From assembly GCA_037349315.1 (NCBI GenBank), contig JBAIAC010000033.1, forward strand, positions 12,170,001 to 12,234,000: DNA of 64,000 nt, read 5' to 3'. The position numbers and the translations under genes are program-made. Below are positions 26,160 through 38,375 of the stretch, one piece after another. This DNA is from Chelydra serpentina. Lineage: Eukaryota > Chordata > Testudines > Chelydridae. Under the pieces are notes generated by a model. The model did not search any database. It worked only from the letters and a program-made list of their open reading frames with translations, and was not told the DNA's origin. Each line of letters starts with the position of its first letter. The stretch's first letter is position 1.

Positions 26160-27039
26160 TCACAGCAGAGAGCAGTGATTTCTGGGGGTGTACACCTCTC
26201 CTGAATTTCCCCAACACCCCCCCAGTTTTGTGAACTAGTTACATGCCAATTTAGTGACACACACCCCATAAATTCAAACACCCCGCCTAATTTCAATTCC
26301 TGGGGAAACCACTGGCAGAGCGGCTGGTGGAGAGGTACAGTGAGCAAGCAGAGAGCAGGGAGGCAGGGAGGCATGACAAGCGGCCAGCAGGGCGGCAGGT
26401 GGAGAGGCGCAACGAGCAGGCGGCTGGCGGAAGCAGTGAGCAGGCAGCCAGCGTGAGTGGCAGCGAGTGAGTGCCTGAGTAGCAGAGCGAATAAGGTACT
26501 TCTGGGGAGGAGGTGAACTCTGATGATGCACCTCTGAACTCTGGGTCTGCACTGACCAAGGACAGCAACTGCAAGGGCGTGCAGAGAAGGGTTGGGCACA
26601 TGAAAGGGACTTTTGGGTTGCTGGACACTTAAGAACCTGAGGGGAAAAGAACATTGTCCAACCTACTTGGGGTGGGTCTTTTACTCATGGTTTATGAACC
26701 CTGTTTGTGGTGTTTTCCCAAATTGACGCTAAGTTACTTCCCTCCTTTAATTAAGAGTTTCTTTTCTACACTCAGACTCTGTGCTTGCGAGTGGGGAAGT
26801 ATTGCCTCTCAGAGGTGCCTGGGGTGGTGTATAAATTTCCCAGGTTACTGGATGGGGGCTCAAGCCAGTTCTGTGTTGTATCAATGGAAAGGAACCCCTA
26901 GATATTGAACCCAGCCCTGGTTCCTGCTGGCTCCACCTGGCAGAAGGTTGACAGGGGTATTAAATGGTCTGTGGCCCACTGACAACAGGGTTGGAGAACT
27001 CATCTGTGTAAATGACCCTGTTCTTTTCTATATCTTTGT
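26160..27039. other. No gene recognised; purine-rich low-complexity patch 26290-26460
   Basis: A run of gcaggcagg-type words lies at 26290-26460. Open frames on the minus strand across it are low-complexity translations without family resemblance. Confidence 0.35.
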
Positions 27040-27425
27040 AAGAAGTAGGAAGCCATTGAAGCCTCTCTTATCCATCCATACAACTAAAACTCATCCAGGT
27101 GCTCATCAACTTGCATCTCAAATACTGCAACATCCTTATCTCTGGCCTTGACATATGCGATCTGGCCCTACTCATCCATTCAAAGTGCCGCTGCTGCAAA
27201 GATCATATTCGTAGCCCACCATTCTGACTGTCACCCCTCCCTTTGAATCCTTTAACTGGCTCCCCCTTCCCCGTTGTCCTTGTCTTATACTTAGAGTGTA
27301 AGCTCCTTGAGGAAGGGACTGGCAATTTGTTCAGTGTTTATACAGCCTCGATCACAATGGGGCCTGATCCATGAGTGGGGCTCCTAGAAGCTACAATACA
27401 AATAAATAAGAAATATAACAATAAT
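27040..27425 (+). mobile_element. L2 LINE 3' fragment
   Basis: The upstream part encodes broken pieces resembling the C-terminal reverse transcriptase region of L2 (tgctgcaaagatcatattcg and ctttaactggctccccctt). It runs into the L2 tail (tgtaagctccttgaggaagg, acaatggggcctgatcc) and ends in an aaataaat-type tail. Confidence 0.7.
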
Positions 27426-27429
27426 GATA

Positions 27430-28773
27430 ATCCCAACATAAAGATGTGAGCAAGTACGTTTATGAGCTACCAGGTGGCAATGAAATTACATAGGCATGCC
27501 CAAAGGAAAGGTTGCTCGACAATACATGGGGGCTTTGCTTTTAAAAATGGTGGCTACCCTACCACAAGTGCTCGTTTTTTTAATTCCTACTGAAAGATTT
27601 TGTTACTCATGACTGAATCTCATTGCCCTCAAGGAGTGTTTCTTCAAACAGTTTATTCAAAAAAACCAAGGTAACTTTGTATAGTTACTATGGACAGATT
27701 AATGCTAGAACGTAACTTCTCTGCCACAGAAAAAGGGAAGTGAAACAGGGAAAGGAAGGGAGAATTCGTGAAAGAGGTGGGGATCCTGGAGGGCATATTT
27801 TTACTCAGTTTTAAATTTAACTCAGTGTAGATTTTCAGGCTTGAAGAGGCTTATGGGTTGTTTGTTTTAGAGTTTCTTCAGCAGGAGGAATTTCAGAGCT
27901 CTTGCTGTTTTAATTACTAGACGAGATCAAGGACAGATTCGGTTAAAATAAAATAAAAACTGATCTAAACATTTGCCTCAAACTCAGATCAATGTAACCT
28001 GCAACCTTTTGTGAAATTCAGAGATAAGCTTGGTTCACACGGTTTGTTTGAACTTGTATGTGCTCTGTATTTCTTGACAGCAGAGACACAACAAGCCAGA
28101 TGTAACCATTTTGTAATTCAATATCAACAGAGTTTCATTAGAAATATTGAAAGAACATGAGAAATATCATGGTATTCCCAGACTGGCCGAAAGTCAGAGG
28201 TATGGAAGATCTCACTAGAAAGCCTGTTCTCGTAAGATTTCCAAGGTTGATTTTTCAACCATAAAAGTTTGAATACACAGGCTTATCTGAATGAAACTGA
28301 ATTTACAGAGATTTGTTTATCACTACCTCCTCCTTTTATGCAACTGGAAAATACACAGAATCTGTCACCTTGTTAAAATAATGTTCCTACATTTACTGAT
28401 TCACATAAATAAAATCTTAATTCATAATTGATGCTGCTGTTCCTAATGAATCCCCTGGGAATGCCTACATAAAAAATGCCATTGACTTCTTTAATGGTTT
28501 TAATGCTAAGATACTTTTATGATGGTGAGAACTCCTATTCTGCATTCCCATTTAATTAAGAAGATAATATGGCAGATCAATGGCAACAGTAACATCTCTA
28601 ATACCAGACTATAATCACAGTGTGTGAGTAGCTCAGATAGCTTTGAATGTTTAAGTCAATTAATTTCCCTAGTCATTCCCTGTGGTACTGACACTGAGAG
28701 GATTTTATTTTATTTTTTACTTGTTGAACAGTAGATTAAATATATTTACTAAAGGTAAATATTTCAGAAGTGA
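27430..28773. other. No gene or repeat recognised
   Basis: AT-rich intergenic sequence with no supported exon. Confidence 0.4.
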
Positions 28774-28776
28774 CTA

Positions 28777-29040
28777 AGGGCTTGTCTATGGTTCAGCTAT
28801 AGCCTTATAGCTATGCCAGCATAATCCTACATCAGAGACACAACCTACAGTGTTGGAAGGGGTTTTTCTGTCGCTGCAGGAGCAACACTTCCCCAAGCGA
28901 TGGTATCTAGGTCAACAGCAGAATGCTTCTTCCCTCAAACAAGTTCCATCTACACTGGGGGTTAGGTTGGCATAGCTGCATTGCTCAGGGGTGTGAAAAA
29001 CATGGCTATGTTGACCTAAAGTTTAAGGTTGAGACTAGAT
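28777..29040. mobile_element. Harbinger-type MITE, right end decayed
   Basis: The left end is TAA followed by GGGCTTGTCTATGG, a variant of the Harbinger terminus. The interior has ccatctacactgggggttag and gctatgttgacctaaag, typical of this turtle MITE group. The right terminus is diverged. Confidence 0.5.
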
Positions 29041-29184
29041 CAAAATAACATAGGAGCCAAAAGTGACGTAGGCATTTAGGAACCTAAGTCTCATGGAATG
29101 TCAATGGGTTTTAGGTGCCTAAAGGGAAGATTTTTCAAAGGCACAAGTAGGAGGCACCAAACTCCCTTTGATTTTCAATGAGAG

Positions 29185-29357
29185 TTAGGGTAACATTTTC
29201 AAAAGCACCCAAATGACTTACGAGCCAAAGTCCCATTTTCAAAAGTAATTTGAACACTTTAGTGCCTTTGAAATCTCCCCCTTCATTTTTAAATTACTTT
29301 TTAAAATGGGACTTTGGCTCTTAAGTCATTTGGGTGCTTTTGAAATTTTTACCCTAA
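29185..29357. mobile_element. Snap-back palindromic MITE
   Basis: The left arm begins TTAGGGTAACATTTTC with caaaagcacccaaatgactt. The right arm is its near-perfect inverse, gtcatttgggtgcttttgaa, ending TTACCCTAA. The arms are about 70 bp, so single-stranded DNA would fold into one long hairpin. Confidence 0.8.
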
Positions 29358-29487
29358 AGCTTTTATCATTTGTGTGTATTTATCTTAATTTACAGTGTTT
29401 AAAGTGATTTAGTACTCATGAAATGTACTTGACTTAGAGAGCCCTGGAATCTGGAGACCTCAAACCAAAGAGGCAGGCTATATCTAT

Positions 29488-29776
29488 CCTGCAATCAAAA
29501 GGTGTGATTGCAGCTCAAAACAGACATGCCTGCATTAGCTTTGATCTAGCAAGCACAGCTAAAAATAGAAGTGAAGCCACAGCACAGGAGTTTCAGTGCA
29601 GGTTGTATGAGCCCACCCAGTCCTCCTGGGTATGTACTCATATTCCTAGACCCCGCTGAAGCCTATGCCACCCTGGCTTCACTGCTATTTTTAGCCACAC
29701 TAGCTAGATTAAAGCTGGCACAGGTAGGTCTACCCCAGATGCAATCATGCCTTCGATTGCAGTGTAGACGTACCCA
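29488..29776. mobile_element. Palindromic Harbinger-type MITE
   Basis: Inverted arms carry ttagctttgatctagc / ctagctagattaaagctgg and cacagctaaaaatagaagtg / cactgctatttttagccaca. The right end reads gcagtgtagacgtaccc. It is non-coding. Confidence 0.6.
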
Positions 29777-29792
29777 CAGTATGTCATAAAGT

Positions 29793-30300
29793 AGGGGTGG
29801 GTAAACTTTTTGGCCTGAGGTCCACATCGGGGTTGCAAAATCGTATGGAGGGCCAGGTAGGGAAGGCTGTGCCTCCCCAAACAGCCTGGCCTCCGCCCTC
29901 TATCCACCCCCTCCCACTTCCCATCCCCTGACTGACCCCCTCAAAATCCCTGACCCATCCAACCCCCCACTCCTTGTCCCCTGACTACCCCCTCCAGAGA
30001 CCCTCCCACCCCTAACCACCACCCCCGGGACCCCACACCCTATCTAAGTCCCCCTGCTCCTTGTCTCCTGACTGCCCCGACCCCTATCCGCCCCCTCTAC
30101 CCTGACAGACCCCCGGGACTCCCATGTCTATCCAACCCCCCTGGTCCCTGACCGCCCCCCCCCCAGAATCTCCACCCCATCCAACCTCCCCTGCTCCCTA
30201 TCCCCGACTGCCCCCGGGACTCCCTGCCCCTTATCCAACTCCCCGGCTCCAGCCCCAGCCCCCTTACCACGCCGCTCAGAGCAGTGGCCGAAGCCAGACA
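29793..30300 (-). mobile_element. hAT-type MITE, incomplete copy
   Basis: It opens with AGGGGTGGGTAAACTTTTTG and runs into C-rich sequence with gcctccccaaacagcctgg. It is the inverse of the complete element at 36865-37437 and is missing that element's far end. Confidence 0.65.
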
Positions 30301-30337
30301 GAGTGATCCATGACAACCCTAGAGCATGGTGTTGCAT

Positions 30338-31085
30338 CCCTGGTCATCTTCGCTAATAGCCATTGATGGACCTATCTCTCATGAACGTATCTAATTTTTT
30401 TTACCCAGTTACAGTTTTCGCCTTCAAAATATTCCTTGGCAACAAATTCCACAAATTGCCTGTGCATTGTATGATGTAGAACTTCCTTTTGTTTGTTTTA
30501 AACCTGATGCCTAATAATTTAATTGGGTGACCCTTGGTTCTTGTGTTATTTACCCCCTCACATAACACTTTCCTATTCACTTTTGCCACACCATTCAGGA
30601 TTCGGCATCTCTTTTCCAAGATGAGACGTCCCAATCTTTTTAATCCTCTCCTCATATGGAAGCTGTTCCATACCCTTAATCATTTTTGTCACCCTTCTCT
30701 GTACCCTTTCCAATTCTAATATATCTTTTTATGAGACGTGGTGACCAGAATCACATGCAGTATTCAAGGCAGGGGCATACCATGGATGTATATAGTGGCA
30801 TTATCTTATCTATCCCTTTCTTAATGGTTCCTAACAGTGTGTTAGCTTTGTAGAGTGCTGCTGAACACTGAAAACATCTGCTCAGAAAACTATCCACAAG
30901 ATATCCACAAACCATCTTTCTTGAGCGGTAACAGCTCCTTTGGGCCCCATCATTTTGTATATCTAGTGGGGATTATGTTTTCTAATGTGCATTACTTTAC
31001 ATTTATCAACACTGAATTTCGTCTGCCATTTTGGTGCCCAGTCACCCAGTTTTGTGAAATCCCTTTGTAAGTCTTCACAGTCTGC
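30338..31085 (-). mobile_element. CR1-like LINE, diverged
   Basis: It starts with gctaatagccattgatggac, the inverse of the 3' end at 5330-5640. It continues with cacccagttttgtgaaatcc and cagtctgctttggacta, words typical of a CR1-like family in turtles and crocodilians. The reading frame is broken. Confidence 0.65.
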
Positions 31086-34000
31086 TTTGGACTAAAATAG
31101 CCGAGAAGGATGTTAAATTAGTTCCAATTCCATTAGGGTTGAGGAGGGGTGGGGGAGGTTAAATGTGGAACTGACACATAATTTGGCAGCTTTAGCTGAG
31201 TTCAAATAGGTCACTGGACAGCAGTGGTGCAGTAACACATTTTGATCACTGGCAAACTGGCTTGGAGTTGAACCATTCCATTGAGTCGAACCATTCCATT
31301 GAGTCATCAGTATATCTAGCATCTTCTGGATTGTTGTTTGTTCTTACTCCTTTTCTTGTTTGTAGCAGTTTGGTTATGATTTGTGTATCACACTGCCATG
31401 ATCAGAAGCCCACCCCACACTAGGGTTCAGAGCCCAAGACCAAATGTCTGCATAGCTATTCCTAGCACCATAGCACAAGCCCAAATCTTATACCCAAGCT
31501 CTGAGACATGCTGCTGCAGGTTTCTGCTTGGCATGTAGACACAACTAGGCACCTAGACTGAGGATATGAGCAGTGATGAAACTGACAAGAATTTCAATTT
31601 CAGTCAGCAGCTGCAGGTTCCAGGATCATTGCATTTCAGAAACAGCATGTGCTGATGGTTCCAAAATAAGAATTTTCAAAAAATTCGGGGGCAGGGGGGA
31701 GAGATGGTTTGTTCCAATTCAGAATGAAAAACTATAAAATGTCTGAATTTCTCATGAACCAGAAATCCCAAATATCAGCCAGCTTGCTAATAATCCTTGT
31801 GGCACAGGGATATTGTGAAGATAAGAACATTAAAAAGATTGTGAGGCACTCAAATGCTACAATAATGGGGGCCAGATAAATACCCAAGATAGATAGCTCA
31901 AGTCCCAAATCAGGTTGGGGGAAGAGAGACAACTAGATTTTTAATTTCTCTCTTCTTTGAGCATCTTTTTAGGCCAGATGCTCGTGGAGAGTTTGCCTTT
32001 GGGCAAAGTCAGCTGAATTCAAATGAAGGAGGCTTAAAAGAAAATACGATAAAATATTCCACAGAACACTGCTTCTGAAGATCCTGTCTCTTAGGCTGCA
32101 AAGTAAGCTCAACCCCATCTTTCCAGTGTAACCTTGTACCGTATAAACTTACAAGAAAGTCCTGTCACGTCAATGGGTGTAGGAGATAGAAGATAAATAA
32201 CTACAAACCTCCTAATATTAAGATCTTTAAATGCTTAAGATAGCAAGAGGCTGTTTTCCCACATTCTGAATGTCTCATGGAGCAAAACTATCACTACTGT
32301 CAGTGAGAGTTTGGCTCAGTTAGGCCCTGATCCTGCAAACACTTTTGTATGAGTTTAACTCTAAGCCCATAGGTAGTCCCATTGAAAGCCACTGGGACTA
32401 TTCCCATGCTTGAAATTACACACATGCTTAAGGGTATTGCAGGATTGAGGGCCTTAAAGAACCACAGAATCATACAAGTTCAGCTGTAATTGACATTTTG
32501 TGAATACAGTTTCAAGCACCTCATCTGTCTATAAGAGAAGCCCTTTTCTATCCCCATGTATGGTAACTAGAAATGGATTTTTATACACCCCTGAACAACC
32601 TTGTGGGGGATTTAGAATTCAAACCAGGCCCTGGATCTGAATTTCATGCCCTTAGGCCAGATCCTCATCTGTGGGTATAACCCTGCTGAGGATCTGGTCC
32701 AATAGCTCTGCAATGCATCACTCCAAAAATCCCGATCCACACAGCTTTGAATTTTAGGGAGAATCCAAATCCACAAACAGATCTAGAACCGAATTGTGGA
32801 GCTTGGACCCATCTCTAGTAATAATGGAGAGCCAGAAACTCTGTTCTTTGTTTTTAAATTGATAATATTTCTGCATTGTTTCAAGTTACAGTTGGCTGTG
32901 CACAGGGTCATTTCACTGACATTTATAAATACTTTTGTAAGGTTTAGGAAACGAACATTTCCCTTCCTGAATGCTCTGTTGATGTTTATGAAAGAGACCA
33001 AAGGATCCACTGATTCCTGTAAGTAGAGAATATTACTGTCTTCAGGGAAAACACTTTCCTTTAGGAGCTAGAAGATTTCCTTAACAGTTCTTTAACTGAG
33101 AAAATGCATGACTTATAGAAATCCTTGAAGTGAATCACTGGAAATATTGCAGATATTTATAAAGTGAGACCTGGCAATATTCTGAGGGAGCTGTTATTTA
33201 AATATTAACTACTGAAATACTTTTTCATAAAAAACATTTTAGCAGGAGAATTCTCAAAATAGAGATATTTATATCCTGACATGGTAGAATTTAACACTCT
33301 TGTTGTCAAGTTGTCCTAGAAGTGGCTCAAGAGCATGAGCACCAACCTTAGGACTGACTGTTAGGAAGTAGGCACAAACTCCAAATTGGCTGAGAGTTCA
33401 GAACTTACATTTCTTTCACCAACCAATTATCAAGTATAAACTCCTTAGGCACTAACAGCCTTAACATGGAGTCACAAACAGCCCCCTTGGCTATTCCAGT
33501 CAGTCCTACCACCCAGGTAAGCTAACCTTTGTTACAGCAAAGATCACAGTAACATTCAGGATACTTCCAGTCCCAAAGGACCAGTCAATTGCACCTTAGA
33601 TCTTAAGATTTACAAGGTTAAAGCAGATAGACATATTACACACACAAGTTCCAATTTTAAGTTTGGAAAAGTAATAGAAACTTCTGTAATAAAAAAGCTC
33701 TGTTTGTCCATTAAGGACAACCCAGACTAAACAATGGGGATGTTTTCTTTATGCTTAGTAATCCTTGCCCCTCAGAATCTAATAGATAAGAAGTCCTAGC
33801 AAGGAAAAACTATTTCTTCCCCGCTTCTGCTTCAAGGTACAAACTTAGCCAATAAGAGGAATTCAGTTGAACATCTTTTCATGGTGGGTGGTGGAGAGCA
33901 AGCAACAAAGTCTTGTTTTCTGATGTTCCATCACAGTTTGTCTGGCATTGATGGGCCTTGTCAGGCAGGACATAACACCTGTTGGAGACTACTATTTCAC

Positions 34001-36635
34001 ACCAGTTAATGCTTCTTTCCTGTCTGGTGATTTACAGTTACAGAGGCTTACAGTGCAAATGTTCAAACACTACCTTACTGTATGTGCTATACATGTTATA
34101 CACAAGATTAATGCTGAGAGCAACTTACAAGCATTCAGTAAAGCCTAAATACTAAGCACATTTTTATAACTAATACCTATTTTCCAATACTAACACACAG
34201 GTGAACCAGATTGATTCCAGCTATGCATTTGTCAGTATTCAAGTGAGGCATGGGTACCTTGGCATAAGCTGATGCCTGGGTTGCCAGCACCACACTTGTT
34301 ACTTAAGGAAGCTGAGAGAAAGGAGTTAAAAGGCCAGCCCGGGAATCAGAAGATCTAGATTCTGTTCCTGGCCCTTGAGTCAAACTCTGTCTTCCCCATT
34401 TTCCTAGACCTTAAATAGATATAATACCTACCTAGCAAAGGTGTTGTGAAGTTTATTCATTATTATTTTATTCTACAACCCAAAGATACCAAAGTACCCA
34501 GTCCATGCTGTTACAGGTAACAAGAATAACTGTTTGTGTAACTTCTCAGTGGGCCAGATTTGCTTCACTACCCACCTCTTAGTATCTAAAAATCTCCCAC
34601 AAAAGGCACATGGAGACCCAGAATTCAGTCACCGAGGATATTCAACAAGGATTGCACAGAGTCAACCTCCCCACAATCAAGTCCAAAACCAATTAATTTA
34701 ATTCTTAACTACCAACTTTATCATTCTAAGATTTTATAAACATAAAATATTTTCTACAGCATAACATGGGTACTTTATAATCCACATACATTTTCTTCAG
34801 TTATACATAAACAAAGCAGAAAACAGGGTCTCGCAGTAATACAGTGAGAAGTAACTCAAAGTTCCCAAACACTTAGGTTGAGCTCTCCTCCGTCTCTGAT
34901 CACCAAAACCTATACTACTGAGTCAAAAGCACAGCAACATCTTTCCTCTCCTTACTTATAGAAATCTTCAGCTGGAATACTGCAGACTGTTCTCACTCCT
35001 CTACTGTAATTAGTTAGCTAACTAATTAACCATTCAGTTTTAAGTATATAGGTTAAATAAACCTTTTTACAAGAAAAAATACAAAACTGAGACTAGCAAA
35101 ATATAAATAATTCTTTCCTCATCATCACATTTAAATAAGAGACAAGCTGGTGAATCATACCCGTTGAGGCAGTTTAACTAAGACAGTTTGGCTAAAAGCA
35201 AACATTCAAAGTATACAATTAAAATAAAAAAATAACATTCCCTCCCAATTTCCCCTTTCTGTAATTAACACTGCCAATATCACTAACCTGTTGCAAAATG
35301 CATCAGAGTTAGGAGGGAAATAGCCTCCCTTCTGTTCCTATAACTCAGCTTCTCCCAACCCAGGTGGATACCCTTTTGCAAAACAGTTGTCCTGACCTTT
35401 TGCCCTCAATGGAATCTGAGTCCAGCAACAGGGAACCTACTGACCATGCTCAAAGCTACCACACCCAATTCCAGAAACTTCTGGGTGTGGAGTGCTAAAT
35501 CTGTGTCTGCTTAGCAACAATGATCCAGACAACTCATTCCTCCCCTTTCCCCCTCTCTATAGATATCTCAAAGAGAAATCGCCCTATTAGGAACCTGGGT
35601 TACATTTACTCATGATATTCAAGGACTTACAACATGAACTGAGAATGAATCCCTGAACAGGCCTTCGACACCTTTCAGGCACTAATTATTTGGTCAGTGG
35701 CTTATACTCTCATGCAATCAAACCCATCATACATAAAAAAGGAGTGTCACACGCAGGTATAAGCATCAAACCCAACACAAGAAGAATGTAGGGAAGTTTC
35801 AAGGCTTACCATTGCCACCACTGGGAGTCCAGCCACGAAGACTCCTGCAAACCAGGACTTTTGCATTGATTCCTTGGAATGTTTTCAGTAGCTGCTCTGA
35901 GGATCACTACAGCAATGGAAATTGGCATGATTGTTTGTGGTTCTCCCAGGTGATATTATTCATCAGCCAGTCAATGAACACTATCATGCCATTTTATTTC
36001 TTCCTTCTTATAACAACTCCTAAAACACCTTTTTTGAGGTAAATCCTGCAATTTCATCTTGAACATCTTAATATTCCATCATTCTTGGTAGATGTGTATA
36101 AAAGCATACTATCTTAATATAATATAGATTAATTCACATGTTCTCTGTTTATATTCTGCCTTTAATTCCTCAGTGGATACTTATCAGCTTGCTGAGGACT
36201 TTTCTATGCCATGTGTGCAGTAGTTTAGTCTTGCAGCATGTGCTGAGAGGTTCTCCAGTATGTGATATTTATCTTGCGTTTTCAGTCTTAGTTATTTCTT
36301 TTATTTCTCAGTTGCAAAGCCAGAGCTCAGAATTAGCTCAGATCCGTGTCCATTAATGGGCGGAGGCCAAAGAATTTTTGAGCTGTAGAACGTATGTGTG
36401 TTTTGGCTTCTATGCCACTGTATATATTTTTCATATCTGTCCAGTCACTCGAAATGGATCAGTGTCTGACTTTGGTTCTCACAGCCTAGTCAAATCCCCA
36501 ATCTTCAGCATTTTTGGCATAGCCAAAAATTTGTCCCTAACTTCTAATCAAACATGCATCTTAATCCATATCTTTTTCTTTACCTTTGCTTCCTAGATAT
36601 TAGTAGAAGAAATGTAAATAGCAATCTTTGCAACT
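31086..36635. other. Repeat-poor intergenic region with MIR pieces
   Basis: No exon is supported. MIR-like pieces are visible at about 31790-31880 (gtgaggcactcaaatgctac) and 34325-34460 (cagaagatctagattctgtt, taatacctacctagcaaagg). An 18-bp tandem duplication (aaccattccattgagtc) lies at 31267-31303. A palindromic MITE at 32321-32455 is listed separately. 33300-33950 may hold old LTR sequence, without clear ends. Confidence 0.4.
32322..32453. mobile_element. Palindromic MITE with TTA flanks
   Basis: The left end is TTA then GGCCCTGATCCTGCAAACAC. The right end is GCAGGATTGAGGGCC then TTA. The interior has gtcccattgaaagccactgg at the symmetry centre. A related copy is at 42199-42323. Confidence 0.65.
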
Positions 36636-36639
36636 AATA

Positions 36640-36732
36640 TGAAAGATTCAGGGCAAGCTTCTCACCTAGTGTAAATCAGCATAGTTCTATTGAAGTTAAT
36701 GGAGCTTTACTGATTTACATCATCTGAAGATT
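36640..36732. repeat. Short palindromic MITE
   Basis: The inverted pair gtgtaaatcagcatagttct and agctttactgatttacatc surrounds the centre attgaagttaatgg. This is a widespread amniote fold-back repeat. Confidence 0.55.
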
Positions 36733-36864
36733 ACACTTGTTCCTACTGCCTACATTCTAGTATTTTATGCCATTCCACTATAATGCTTCACCTGATCCGG
36801 GCCCTATATGGCCCAAGAGCAGCCCTTTCCTTCTAAATCTAGGGATACAGTTGACATATTAGGG

Positions 36865-37437
36865 CAGAGGTGGGCAAACTATGGCCCGTGGGCCACATCC
36901 GGCCCCACACACCCCCCCCATAGCCATGCCACCGCGCGGGCAGCACAGCTGGCTACGTCCAGGCAGTGGGGCTGCAAGTTCCTGCTGCTCTGAGCGGCAT
37001 GGTAAGTGGATGGGGAGTGGGGAGGTTGGATAAGGGGCCGAGGGTCCCAGGGGGCAGTCAGGGAACAGGAAGCAGGGGGCGGTTGGATGGGGCGGAGGTT
37101 CTGGGGGGGCAGTCAGGGGATGGGGAATGCGGTGGTTGGATAGGCGTGGGAGTCCTGGGGGGGCCTGTCGGGGTGGGGGTGTGGATAGGGGGCAGGGCAG
37201 TCAGGGGACAAGGAGCAGGGGGGGTTGGATAGGGGGTGGGGTCCCGAGAGGGGGTAGTCAGGGGACAAGGAGCAGGAGGGTTGGATGGGTCAGGAGTTCT
37301 GAGGGGGACAGTCAGGGGGCGGGAAATGGGAGGTGGTGGACGGGGGCTGGGGCCAGGCTGTTTGGGGAGGCACAGCCTTCCCTACCCGGCTCTCCATACA
37401 GTTTCGCACCGCTGGCCAAAAGGTTTGCCCACCCCTG
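36865..37437. mobile_element. hAT-type MITE with perfect 8-bp TSD
   Basis: The ends are CAGAGGTGGGCAAAC and GTTTGCCCACCCCTG, flanked by TATTAGGG on both sides (36857-36864 and 37438-37445). An 8-bp duplication is the hAT hallmark. The interior is G-rich with loosely repeated words such as cagtcaggggac. The open frames in it are low-complexity and not genes. Confidence 0.85.
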
Positions 37438-37955
37438 TATTAGGGGGTAAACATTTTGGGATTATGCTGGGACTTTTAAACCACAGCCTGTATTGGGATG
37501 TGATGGAGGGGAGGGAAAGGTCTGTACATCAGCAGCAGCTCCTGGAGGCATTCAAAGACATTAGCAGGCAGCTGTATGTTATTCCTTTACACCTTTGCTT
37601 TGTTTTAGAACTGGTCATTTAGGAGGCTGCTTTGTTAATTTTACAATTTCTACAGTTTTTACCTTGTTTTGTTATATTTTATAGTGACCCTGTCTCCACT
37701 GGTGGTGAGGGCAAAGGAAGGTTTGGTGCCATTTCAGTGAGTCAGGCATACACATAATTCCCATTTACTTCAATGGCATTTCAATGCACAGAGGTCATGC
37801 AGGAGTAGGCCAAACCCAGCAGGCCTTACGCAGATACAACAAGAATTTTCCTTGAGTGGGAATCTCCAAGTTTGACCCTTGATGATTTAATAACTGGTGT
37901 CTCTGGAACATCATCATTTGACTTTGTAAGATAACTTCCATGATTTGCCTGAGCA

Positions 37956-38367
37956 TAGGGTGACCAGACGTCCCGATAAAATCGGGACCGTCCCGATTTT
38001 TGAGCATGTGTCCCGCGTCCCGACCGATGGTCAGTCGGGACGCCTTTTGTCCCGATTTTCAGTCTTCTTGGTTTTTGTTTTTTGGGTTTTTTTTGCTCCA
38101 GGCTCTTCCGTTTCCGGCGGAAGTGGATTCTGCGCCAGAGGATTCCGGAGGCAGAGGTTTTTGTTTTTGTTTGCTCAACTTTTGCTGAAGAGCCTCTTCC
38201 TTTTTTTTTTTTTTTTTTTTTTCCCCAACAACTTTCACTGAAGAGAAGAGCCTCTTCCTTTTTTTTTTTTTTTTGGCCCAACAACTTTCGCTGAAGAGCC
38301 TCTTCCTTTTTTTTTTTGTTTTTGGTGAGAAGTCCCGATTTTCGGGTCTTCTCATCTGGTCACCCTA
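37956..38367. mobile_element. hAT-type MITE with internal T-tract array
   Basis: Ends TAGGGTGACCAGACGTCCCG and CTGGTCACCCTA are flanked by CCTGAGCA (37948-37955 and 38368-38375). Inside, a unit of about 54 bp (gctgaagagcctcttcc plus a long T run plus ccaacaactttc) is repeated about three times at 38184, 38236 and 38291. Confidence 0.8.
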
Positions 38368-38375
38368 CCTGAGCA

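Noticed and set aside
26150..26654. Overlapping minus-strand frames of 111-149 residues
   Set aside because: Low-complexity purine-rich DNA on plus, with no domain.
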